The translations under genes and the position numbers were made by a program. A stretch of DNA of 64,000 bases from Pseudarthrobacter sp. NamE2 (GTDB lineage: Bacteria; Actinomycetota; Actinomycetes; Actinomycetales; Micrococcaceae): contig NZ_VAHN01000006.1 in the NCBI RefSeq assembly GCF_005796205.1, positions 62,001-126,000 on the forward strand, in the 5' to 3' direction. Below are positions 35,867 through 43,712 of the stretch, piece after piece. The notes beneath the pieces were generated by a model that worked only from the letters and a program-made list of their open reading frames with translations, did no database searches and was not told where the DNA came from. Position 1 is the first letter of the stretch; the number at the start of each line of letters is the position of its first letter.

Positions 35867-35927
35867 AAGAGGACCTCCGGGGTGGTGCTTGCCTGGGCAA
35901 GTCCACGGCCGCGAAGGTCCTCTTTGG
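35867..35927 (-). terminator. Hairpin after MHS transporter gene
   Basis: An 11-bp inverted repeat (AAAGAGGACCT / AGGTCCTCTTT) with a ~40-base loop lies just beyond the stop of the transporter gene and is followed on the minus strand by CTTAATG. Confidence 0.45.
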
Positions 35928-35953
35928 TTTTGGCGGAATCAGCCCGGGTGGAT

Positions 35954-37303
35954 TCAGTGCTCTTCGTGGAGCGACTGCTTGTAGCGTTCCGGGAGCAGGA
36001 TGGTGGCGATCATGGACAGGATAACCAGGCTCAGTCCGATGCATGTAAGCGCGAGAGTGCCGTTTTCGGTGTTCTGGAAGATCCAGGCGGCGACGAACGG
36101 GATCGGGGCGCCGAAAATCAGGCCGGCCATGGTCATGCCGAGCGCGGAGCCGGTGTAGCGCATGGACGTCGGCAGGGCTTCGGAGAAGAAGGCGGCCTGC
36201 GTGCCGGCCGTGACTTGGATGCCGCAGAGTGCGAGGGCAATGATGGCTGCGCTGGCAGGGAAGTTCATGGTGTTCATGATCGGGAACATGGTGGCTGCGG
36301 CCATGCCCTGCATGGTGAGTCCGAGCAGGAAGGTCTTTTTGCGGCCGATCCGGTCACTGAGGCGGCCGCCGAGCAGGGCTGCGGGAATGGAGACGAGGTT
36401 GGCCATGAGCAGGAGCCCGAACGTGATGGAGTTGTCGTAGCCGAGCTCCTTTGTCAGGTAGTTCACGGCGTAGGTAACGCTGATCCAGAACAGGCCGGCC
36501 GAGGCAGCCCAGGAAAGTACGAGCTTGATGACCGTGCCGGGCTTCTTTGCAATGACGGCCAGCGCGCGTTCCTGCGGAACGGCCGATTCGGCGGCCTTCT
36601 TCTGGTTCTCCTTGAACGCCGGGGTTTCCTCAATGCGGCGCCGGATGAAGACGCCCACCACCAGGAGCAGGACACCCATCAGGAACGGAACGCGCCAGCC
36701 CCAGGAAGCGAAGTCTTCCTTGGAGAGGAACATGGCTAGACCCGTGAGGGTAATGGATGCGAAAGTCTGCGCGAGGGGCGAGCCTGTGGCCAGAATCCCG
36801 CCGTACAGTCCCCGGTGGGCTGTTGGTGCATGCTCGACGACGAGCACTTGGACGCCTGTCGCCTCGCCGCCGAGGGCGAAGCCCTGCAGGAAGCGGAGGA
36901 TTACCAGGAGGGTCGGTGCGATGATGCCGGCTACCGCGTAGGTGGGCAGCAGGCCGATGAGGATGGAGGCGGCTCCCATCAGGATCAGGGTGAACATGAG
37001 GACGTTGCGGCGGCCGATCTTGTCGCCCAAAGCGCCGAAAACGATGCCACCGAGGGGACGGGCCACCATGCCGGCGCCGAACGTGGCGAACGAGGCCAGG
37101 ATGGCGGTGTTCGCGTCAAAGCTGGGGAAGAAAAGCTGGGGGAAGAGGGTTGCGGACAGAGTGCCGTACACGGCGAAGTCGAACCACTCCAGCGCTGTTC
37201 CGAACGTGCCGCTCACGACGGCCCGGCGTGACGTCCTGGGGTCAAGGGTTGCTGCATCGGCCGTGGCGGGCGCGGGCTGAACAGGATTAGCTAATTCCGA
37301 CAT
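35954..37303 (-). CDS. MFS transporter, metabolite:H+ symporter (MHS) family
   Basis: A 449-residue, 12-TM protein. The start TALEWFDFAVYGTLSATLFP and the loop ALGDKIGRRNVLMFTLILMG mark the MHS family (ShiA/ProP/KgtP/benzoate-type symporters). RFLQGFALGGEATG (TM4) and LSDRIGRKKTFL (second half) agree. AAGGAAG precedes the ATG at 37303. It probably imports the carboxylic acid degraded by the acyl-CoA genes downstream. A half-palindrome AACAAGCGTTCGTTTT lies at 37465-37480, and the MaoC gene is divergent. Confidence 0.92.
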   Translation of the reverse strand: MSELANPVQPAPATADAATLDPRTSRRAVVSGTFGTALEWFDFAVYGTLSATLFPQLFFPSFDANTAILASFATFGAGMVARPLGGIVFGALGDKIGRRNVLMFTLILMGAASILIGLLPTYAVAGIIAPTLLVILRFLQGFALGGEATGVQVLVVEHAPTAHRGLYGGILATGSPLAQTFASITLTGLAMFLSKEDFASWGWRVPFLMGVLLLVVGVFIRRRIEETPAFKENQKKAAESAVPQERALAVIAKKPGTVIKLVLSWAASAGLFWISVTYAVNYLTKELGYDNSITFGLLLMANLVSIPAALLGGRLSDRIGRKKTFLLGLTMQGMAAATMFPIMNTMNFPASAAIIALALCGIQVTAGTQAAFFSEALPTSMRYTGSALGMTMAGLIFGAPIPFVAAWIFQNTENGTLALTCIGLSLVILSMIATILLPERYKQSLHEEH

Positions 37304-37464
37304 TGGAACTTCCTTGCGTTGTTGATAAGCCAACTTGAAGCCGGGCACCTGGTCAAGGGATTTCCGGAGGTGGACCATGGACGGCATGTGATCCGGCTTC
37401 AGTGGCTGAGAGGAGGCCTCTGGCCCACGGCCATCGCTTTTGATGGGTAGTGGAATCGCCGGAG

Positions 37465-37480
37465 AACAAGCGTTCGTTTT
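37465..37480. promoter_or_regulatory. Candidate TetR operator 1
   Basis: AACAAGCGTTCGTTTT, upstream of the MHS gene. It shares the CGTTCGT half with the clearer sites at 53792 and 54473. Confidence 0.4.
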
Positions 37481-37544
37481 CAGTGTAGGTGTGACGTGAG
37501 TCGCATTGCAAGAGTTAACTTTTGAGGTCCAGCAAGGCATTCCG

Positions 37545-37560
37545 TACGAACGCCCGTTAG
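37545..37560. promoter_or_regulatory. Candidate TetR operator 2
   Basis: TACGAACGCCCGTTAG, an imperfect palindrome 73 bp upstream of the MaoC start. Confidence 0.55.
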
Positions 37561-37632
37561 TCTATGCTTGGCACTGAAGGTTCAGTGGCGGATGCGACTG
37601 AACTCCCTTCGTCAGAGCTTAAGGGAGAGCAG

Positions 37633-38109
37633 ATGAGCGAGCAGGTACAGGAAAGACTCGTCAAGGGACGCCCGGACCATTTCTGGGACGACCTCGTTAC
37701 GGATGACCGGCTAAAGAGCCCGGGTATTACCATTTCCGAAGCACACCTCGTCCAGTGGGCAGGGCTGACCGGCGACTGGGTATCCCTCCACCTCGATGAG
37801 GAATACGCCTCCCAAACCCCCTTCGGGCAGCGGATCGGTCATGGTCCGCTCACACTCTCCCTGGGTCTTGGCCTCATGACGCAGACCGGGTACTTCACCA
37901 ATGTCATCGCATGGCTGGGCCTGGACGCCGTCCGCGCGGTCCAGCCCGTTTTCATAGGTGACACTATCCACGTCGAGGCGACCGTCAGCGAGGCCCGCGT
38001 GACCAGCAAGCCCGGCTCCGGCCTGTGGACCATCGACTACGCCGTTCTGAAGCAGGACGGCAGCACCGTCATGACCTTCTCCAGCAGCTTCCTGATCAAG
38101 CGCCGCTAA
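37633..38109 (+). CDS. MaoC-like hydratase/dehydratase
   Basis: A 158-residue hotdog protein. The hydratase motif is GLTGDWVSLHLDEEYA, with D and H spaced as in (R)-specific enoyl-CoA hydratases, followed by FGQRIGHGPLTLSLGLGL. It probably hydrates an enoyl-CoA in the cytosol. GGGAG lies 7 bases before the ATG at 37633, so I prefer it to the longer frame from 37564. It is followed after 37 bp by an acyl-CoA dehydrogenase gene, a dehydrogenation-hydration pair. Confidence 0.87.
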   Translation: MSEQVQERLVKGRPDHFWDDLVTDDRLKSPGITISEAHLVQWAGLTGDWVSLHLDEEYASQTPFGQRIGHGPLTLSLGLGLMTQTGYFTNVIAWLGLDAVRAVQPVFIGDTIHVEATVSEARVTSKPGSGLWTIDYAVLKQDGSTVMTFSSSFLIKRR

Positions 38110-38146
38110 TTTCCTGCAGCAGGAGCACCACAGCAAGGACATTTCC

Positions 38147-39343
38147 ATGAGTATCACCACAGAACACCAGGCAGCCTCCCGGGTCGAAGGCGACAAGCCT
38201 GAATCTCCTGAGGAGTTGCGCGCCCGCCTTGTCAGCTTCCTCGACGAGCACGTGAGCGAGGAAAGCCTGATTGCCCATGACGAGAATGAAACCTACGACG
38301 TGGAGCTGTTCCGGGCCCTCGCCAAGGCCGGTTTCGTACAGCTTGAGTCGCGGATCGGCGGAGCAAAGGCCAAGCATCGCAGCCAAACGATCGTCCTCGA
38401 GGAGCTCGGTGCCCGCGCTACCTCCATGGGGGTGAGCTTCGTCGTCCAGTACATGGGCGTGGAATTGCTGCACTCCTTCGGCACCCCTGAGCAGCAGGAA
38501 CTCTTCCTCGCGCCGCTCTTCGCCGGCGACGCCAAGATGTCCTTCGCGCTGAGCGAGCCGGCGGGCGGGACCGACGTAGCACGGGCCATGACAACCAAGG
38601 CCGTAGAGCAGCCCGACGGATCGTTCCTGATCAATGGAGCCAAGAAGTGGATCGGTGGGGCCTCGGACGCGGACTACCTTATTGTTCTGGCACGGACGAG
38701 CGACATCCAACGGTCCTCGATCGACGGGATCACCATGTTCATCGTTCCCCGCGACACCCCCGGTATCACAACGACGCCCATTGACACCATGGGAATCCGG
38801 GCTTTGGAACAGTGCGACATCGAATTCGCGGACGTCCCGGTTCCCGCCGAACTGGTGCTCGGCAAAGTGGACAAGGGCTTCCGCCACGTCTTGGGAACCC
38901 TCAACGGGGAGCGTCTCAACGGCGCTGCCGTCGCACTGGGCATCGCCCGCGGCGCTCTTGACTACGCCGTGGGTTACGTGAAGGAACGCCATGCTTTCGG
39001 CCGTCCCATCGGCGCCTTCCAGGCCCTGCAGCACAAACTTGTGGACAGCAGTGTCAAAGTGGAAAGTGCCAGGCTCCTGCTCGAAAAAGCCGCCCTGGCG
39101 TCCGACGAACTGGCCGGTGCCGATGAAACCCTTTCAGCGATGGCGAAGCTGGCAGCAGCCGACGCAGCCACCACCGTCACTGACGTCGGAATGCGGGCCA
39201 TGGGCGGGTGGGGCTTCCTGCGGCAATTGCCCATGCAGCGCTACTTCCGCGATGCCCGCCTCTACACCTTCGCTCCGCTGACCGATGACATGATCCGCAA
39301 CTACATCGGCGAGCAGCACCTGGGACTCCCCCGCTCTTACTGA
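38147..39343 (+). CDS. Acyl-CoA dehydrogenase
   Basis: A 398-residue flavoprotein with the usual segments: MSFALSEPAGGTDV, KKWIGGASDAD, HAFGRPIGAFQALQHKLVD and GMRAMGGWGFLRQLPMQRY. The common catalytic Glu near the C-terminus (in EGTxEIQ) is absent; the aligned text is APLTDDMIRN. A Glu instead sits in helix G (E255 in LNGERLNGA), the position used by isovaleryl-CoA dehydrogenase. This favours a branched or unusual acyl-CoA substrate. It is co-transcribed with MaoC. Confidence 0.9.
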   Translation: MSITTEHQAASRVEGDKPESPEELRARLVSFLDEHVSEESLIAHDENETYDVELFRALAKAGFVQLESRIGGAKAKHRSQTIVLEELGARATSMGVSFVVQYMGVELLHSFGTPEQQELFLAPLFAGDAKMSFALSEPAGGTDVARAMTTKAVEQPDGSFLINGAKKWIGGASDADYLIVLARTSDIQRSSIDGITMFIVPRDTPGITTTPIDTMGIRALEQCDIEFADVPVPAELVLGKVDKGFRHVLGTLNGERLNGAAVALGIARGALDYAVGYVKERHAFGRPIGAFQALQHKLVDSSVKVESARLLLEKAALASDELAGADETLSAMAKLAAADAATTVTDVGMRAMGGWGFLRQLPMQRYFRDARLYTFAPLTDDMIRNYIGEQHLGLPRSY

Positions 39344-39406
39344 GTCGGAGCGACCCAAGAAAAACTGAAGACAGCCGCCGGACGCCACCTGCCCTCCGCC
39401 GTCGAA

Positions 39407-39471
39407 GGACACTTGTTTTGCCTGCTGTGCGCGCCTCCTCGGGGCCAGCCCAAACAGGCAAACAAGTGTCC
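39407..39471. terminator. Long hairpin between acyl-CoA dehydrogenase and TetR genes
   Basis: GGACACTTGTTTTGCCTG (39407-39424) pairs with 39455-39471 with one bulged T and a 30-base loop. A terminator is most likely; there is no U-run. Confidence 0.5.
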
Positions 39472-39514
39472 GTGCGTTAAACTTTGAGCAAGCGACGACG
39501 ATAGGTGGCGCCAC

Positions 39515-40147
39515 ATGGTTGCAACGACTGAACGCGGAACGGCGCAGGCCATCCGCGAAGAAGCAGCAAAGCTGTTCTTTGAACGCGGCTACGACGGAAC
39601 CAGCCTGAGGCAGGTCGCCTCGGCCGTCGGTCTCATGGTTGGCAGCCTGTACAACCACATCGACAGCAAGGAAAACCTGCTGCTGCAGATCATGGGCGGC
39701 ATCATCGATGATCTCCTGGACAGCGCCCGCAAAGCTGTCGAGATCGACGGCGACGCTGTGGACAAGCTGCAGGCGGCACTCACTGCGCACCTGAAGTTCC
39801 ACGCCGAACGCGCCCAGGAAGTCTTCATCGGTAACGCCGAGCTCCGCTCTCTCTCTGACGACGCGCGCAACGTGGTGATCGCCAAGCGCACCGAATACGA
39901 GCAGTTCCTGCAGGACCTAATCGAAGAAGCGGGCCGGGCCGGCCTCGCCGACGTCATCGATCCTCGCATCCACGTCTACAGCATCGTTGCCCAGGCCACC
40001 CACATTGCCGGCTGGTTCAAACCGGGCGGGAGGATGTCACTGGACGAAATCGTGGCCGTCTACACCAAACTCGCTCTTCGCGAACTCAACGTCCCCGACG
40101 CGGACGCCAGAGTCGAGGGCCGGCAAGGAAATGTCAAAACCGCCTAG
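39515..40147 (+). CDS. TetR-family transcriptional regulator
   Basis: A 210-residue protein. The HTH is EEAAKLFFERGYDGTSLRQV with SLYNHIDSKENLL. The C-terminal ligand domain contains AERAQEVFIGNAELRSLS and THIAGWFKPGGRMSLDEIV, which recur almost unchanged in the TetR protein at 48008-48598, so the two are close paralogues and may share operators and acyl-CoA-type ligands. It has no clear ACGAAC site of its own. GATAGGTGG gives only a weak ribosome site. Confidence 0.9.
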   Translation: MVATTERGTAQAIREEAAKLFFERGYDGTSLRQVASAVGLMVGSLYNHIDSKENLLLQIMGGIIDDLLDSARKAVEIDGDAVDKLQAALTAHLKFHAERAQEVFIGNAELRSLSDDARNVVIAKRTEYEQFLQDLIEEAGRAGLADVIDPRIHVYSIVAQATHIAGWFKPGGRMSLDEIVAVYTKLALRELNVPDADARVEGRQGNVKTA

Positions 40148-40404
40148 CCGCGAACGTACAGCCTTGGATTGCCTGTGACGTCCGTTGGCTGGCCTCGTTC
40201 TCCAAGGGGATTAAAAATCAGCCACGTGGAGCAGCATAATTTACGGCTTCGGAAGCCGCAGAGGCTTGTGCCCAGACCCGTTTGGATCCTTACTTGAGGG
40301 GAGGGATCGCCCCCACACCGGAGCACCGGAGCGGTTCTGTTTGAACGTCAGTCCCGTTGCAGGGCCGGGGGCGATGTCCTTCCAGCCCACCCTTGGAGGA
40401 ATCA

Positions 40405-40689
40405 ATGTTCGCCAGAGTCAGCACGTACCGTCCGGAGCCCGGGAGCACGGGGGCGCCGTCAGAAGACACCGTTGACCAGGTGCTTAGAATGCCTGGCTGC
40501 AAAGGGATCTATTATCTGTTTGGCAAAGACAACACATCCCTGTCCATCACCCTTTGGGACGACGAAAATGCCCTTGCCGGCAGCCAGCAGGCAGCGGACC
40601 GGCTCCGCTCGGAGACCAGCGCCCAGCAACACCTGCAGATTCTGAACGTGGCCGAGTTCGAAGTGCTGACCAGGGAACTCAGGGACTGA
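40405..40689 (+). CDS. Small ABM-like (dimeric alpha-beta barrel) protein
   Basis: A 94-residue protein. The pattern (MFARVSTYRPEPGSTG, DQVLRMPGCKGIYYLFGKDN, SLSITLWDDENAL, then a C-terminal strand) fits the antibiotic-biosynthesis-monooxygenase/DUF fold of small dimeric barrels. There are no cofactor residues. TTGGAGGAATCA precedes the ATG. Its role in the cluster is unknown. Confidence 0.65.
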   Translation: MFARVSTYRPEPGSTGAPSEDTVDQVLRMPGCKGIYYLFGKDNTSLSITLWDDENALAGSQQAADRLRSETSAQQHLQILNVAEFEVLTRELRD

Positions 40690-40846
40690 CTCCCCCGCTG
40701 ATCCGACAGGCACAGCCGGAACACCGGGAGCGCGGACTTTCTGTAGGAGCAGTTCCAGGCAAGGTCCTGCACGGGCCCGGATCCGGGGAGGGAAAGGGTT
40801 CATATCAGTACGCGGATTGCCTTCGGCGCGCGGCGCAGTCGTATCT

Positions 40847-42237
40847 CTAGCGCAAGCGGCGGAGCCGTGAATCGTTGATCAGGATCCACTCCAGAAATAT
40901 TCGTCGGTTGATTTTTCCTCTGTCGGTCAGAGGCAGCTCAGTGAGCGAGTAATAGTGCACGGGCCTCTTGTCCCTGGCCAGGAGTGCGTGCAAGCCGGCG
41001 TTGAGGGTGGCTGCAGTGAGCCCCCCCACAGGAGGGAATGATTCCTGCAACGACACACTGTCCGCGCAGGTCATCGGGAAGCCCTGCCACCACGGCAGCA
41101 TCAACGCCAGGGACGGACGACAGGGCGAGTTCAACCTCGTGAGGGTAGACGTTCCTGCCTGCGGTGTTGATCGTCCGAGCTCCGCCCGAGAATGTGGAGG
41201 ATCCCGTCGAGGAGGTATCCCTGATCACCAACCGTGGAGAGGCCGCTCAGGGTCCGGAGGGCTTTCCCGTCGTCGCCCCACAGGTAGCCTTGGCAGATCA
41301 TGGGGCTTTTGACGCTGATGTTTCCCACGCATCCGTCCGGCTGGGGTTCCCCACGGTCGTCGAGGATCTGCACTTCGATGCCGGGGAAGGGCTGGCCAAT
41401 GGCCGTGCCGGCCGTGTCCAATGGTTCCTTTGCGTCCAGGCGACGGCCGGCCACGAAGCTGAGTTCCGCGGCTCCGTAATATTCGAAGATGGCCGCGTTC
41501 GGTGCCCAGCGCCTGGCGGCTTCCAGGGTGCGGGCGTCGAGCTTGGACCCGGCACAGATGATGGTTCTGATGGCGGAGGCGTCCACCGACGCCATGAGTC
41601 CCCGTTCGCTGAGGAGCCGAAGCATGGTGGGGACGAGGACCAGCCTCGTGATGCCGTCGTGGGCGATGACGGCGTGGGCATCGCCGACGTCGAGCGTGGG
41701 CAGGGTGTGGAATTCGGTGCCGGCGTACAGGCATTCGGACAGTGTGTAGAGGTTCAGGCTCGCCGAGAGCGGGCCCGGTGCCAATGTTTTGTCATCCGGC
41801 CGGAGGCCGAAGAACTCGATTGAGGCGTCAAAGGATGCCTGCCATGACCGGCGGGTGCGCCTGAAGGCTTTCGGTATTGACGTCGTCCCGGCGGTGAAAC
41901 CGATGAGGAAGGGCTCGTCCGGGTCGCCGTCTTCCAGCGCCGTCCCGGTGGCGCGTGACGGGAAGGGCAGCCGGCGGGTCACGTCTTCCTGCGCCTGTTG
42001 CGTCCAGGCGGGATCGAGGACAGCGATCTGACGCCCCTTGGCTACCCCGGCACAGTACAGGGCTGCGAATTCGGGCGAGTTGGGTTCGGACATGATGCAG
42101 GTTTCCGGGGTGGCAGGCAGGAGTTGGTGTGCTGCGCCGCGGAGTTCCGCCCAGCTGAATCCGCGGCCGCCGACGGCGACGGTTGTGCCGTCGGGGCGGA
42201 GGTCAGCCCATCTCTGGAGTCTGTTCAGGAAGGGCAC
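40847..42237 (-). pseudogene. AMP-dependent acyl-CoA synthetase, two frameshifts
   Basis: The N-terminal frame (GTG 42237) reads a normal ligase: FLIGFTAGTTSIPKAF (P-loop), EYYGAAELSF and GQPFPGIEVQILDDRG, up to LLDGILHILGR. There the frame shifts by one base (about 41190) and continues as INTAGRNVYPHEVELALSSV. A second shift occurs in a run of seven C (41022-41028). The third frame supplies the C-terminal lobe ending LTDRGKINRRIFLEW. The catalytic lysine GKI is present but out of frame. It is either a recent pseudogene or affected by base-call errors. It lies next to MaoC and CitE genes. Confidence 0.85.
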
Positions 42238-42318
42238 TGCTTGGGTCCTGCTTCCGGCTGGCGTGGCGGGCCGGCCGACATCTTGCCGGCCGGCACGCTC
42301 ACATTGTGGAGTGAACGG

Positions 42319-42798
42319 CTATGCGTTGGCGGCCGCTTCTATCGGAGCCGTCTCGCGGCGCTTCATGAGCGCAGTGCGCCGGACGACGCACACGAGCTCG
42401 TTGTTCTGGTTGTACCCGCGGTGCTCGATGCCCACGATTCCTGTTTCCGGCCGTGAGTTGGAGACGCGCTTGTCCAAAGCTTCGGTCTCCACGCGAAGGG
42501 TGTCACCGAAGAAGACCGGCTTGGGGAATTCGATGTCGCGGAAGCCGAGGTTGCCCAGGGTGGTGCCGAGGGTCGTGTCCTGGACCGGAACGCCGGTGAC
42601 GACGCCCAGGGTGAAGATGCTGTTGACGATCTGCTTGCCGTACATGCTCTTGGCAGCGAACTCGGCGTCCAAGTGCAGCGGCTGCACGTTCATGGTCAGC
42701 GTGGTGATGAGCAGGTTGTCCGTCTCGGTGACGGTGCGCGTGACTTCGTGGCGGATTACTTCGCCTACCTGGAAGTCTTCGTAGTACATTCCGGCCAT
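42319..42798 (-). CDS. MaoC-family dehydratase
   Basis: A 159-residue hotdog protein starting MAGMYYEDFQVGEVIRHEVT. The central QPLHLDAEFAAKSMYGKQIV is the MaoC hydratase motif, with an N/D and H arrangement like mesaconyl- or itaconyl-CoA hydratases. FGDTLRVETEALDKRVSNSR follows. AGGAGACACACC precedes the ATG. It lies just downstream of a CitE-type lyase gene; hydratase plus lyase pairs split branched C5 acyl-CoAs into acetyl- or propionyl-CoA and a keto acid. Confidence 0.87.
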   Translation of the reverse strand: MAGMYYEDFQVGEVIRHEVTRTVTETDNLLITTLTMNVQPLHLDAEFAAKSMYGKQIVNSIFTLGVVTGVPVQDTTLGTTLGNLGFRDIEFPKPVFFGDTLRVETEALDKRVSNSRPETGIVGIEHRGYNQNNELVCVVRRTALMKRRETAPIEAAANA

Positions 42799-42842
42799 GG
42801 TGTGTCTCCTGTAGTTTGTTGGGCCTGGTGGCCAGTCGTTGC

Positions 42843-43712
42843 TTAGTTGCTGCCGGCGAAGGCGAGTGCCTGGCGGGCATGGTTCGCGTGGGCGAGGTCG
42901 ATGTGGTCGCCGCGGTAGGAAACAGCTCCGTGTCCCTGGCGCTGGCCTTCCTCGAATGCCTCCACGAGGCCCTGGTAGTAGCCCCGCATGGATTCCGAGA
43001 GTCCATACGATTCGTTGGCCACGGGTGCGTGCGAGGGATGGATCAGCACCTGCCCCGTGTAGCCCAGCCCGTGGTTGGCGGTGGCGAAGGCCTTCAGCCC
43101 GTCAAGGTTGTGGACTTCCTGCCAGAGGCCCAGGACGATGCTGCGGAGCCCGGCAGAACGGGCCGCGACCACCACTTTGCTGCGGAGGTACAGGGTTTCG
43201 ATCCCTTCGGGGGTCCAGGCGAAGCCCACCTCGCGTGAGACGTCGGCGTCCTTTGCGGCGGCGGCCATGACTCCACCCACCCGCGGGCCGGCGAGGATTT
43301 CGTCCACCTTGTTAATGGAGGCAGCCGTTTCCAGGGAAGGAATCAGCTCTACCTTCCCCTTCGGCACCTCATTCAGGATCTCGCCGGCGGTCACCAAAGC
43401 GTCGAAGCGGACGACGTCATCGCGGGAGAAGAGCTTCGGCAGCAGGAAACCGGTCAGTTTGGCGTGGGTCGTTTCCGCGATGTCCTTGCCGAAGTGGACG
43501 GTGTCCAGGGCGTTCGGGCGGATCAGGATTCCCTTGTCACCGTTGTGGGTGTCCAGCGCGTCCTTGGCGTTGGTACGGGCCAATGGCTTATCGGCCTCCG
43601 GAACCGAGTCCTCGAGGTCGATGATGATGGCATCGGCCTCGGAGGCCAGTGCCTTGTCGATCCAGCTTCGCTTGTGGCCGGGGACAAACAGGATTGAACG
43701 GAAGGGCTTCAT
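42843..43712 (-). CDS. HpcH/HpaI/CitE-family acyl-CoA lyase
   Basis: A 289-residue TIM barrel. RSILFVPGHKRSWIDKALAS, ADAIIIDLEDSVPEADK (metal acid), ILIRPNALDT, VELIPSLETAASI (metal Glu) and a late GQVLIHPSHAPVAN are CitE family signatures. Candidate reactions are citramalyl-CoA, malyl-CoA or beta-methylmalyl-CoA cleavage. Its ATG overlaps the stop of the carboxylase alpha gene (TGATG). In actinobacterial leucine-type clusters a CitE gene sits in the same position. Confidence 0.9.
   Translation of the reverse strand: MKPFRSILFVPGHKRSWIDKALASEADAIIIDLEDSVPEADKPLARTNAKDALDTHNGDKGILIRPNALDTVHFGKDIAETTHAKLTGFLLPKLFSRDDVVRFDALVTAGEILNEVPKGKVELIPSLETAASINKVDEILAGPRVGGVMAAAAKDADVSREVGFAWTPEGIETLYLRSKVVVAARSAGLRSIVLGLWQEVHNLDGLKAFATANHGLGYTGQVLIHPSHAPVANESYGLSESMRGYYQGLVEAFEEGQRQGHGAVSYRGDHIDLAHANHARQALAFAGSN

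Larger units (their letters stand above)
35143..35953. other. Intergenic, 811 bp
   Basis: It contains dispersed element D, a TTGTATCGTTTGA motif at 35405-35417 like the putative esterase operator, and a hairpin near the right end. Open frames here are Arg/Ala-rich shadows without ribosome sites. It is likely the edge of the acquired block. Confidence 0.45.
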
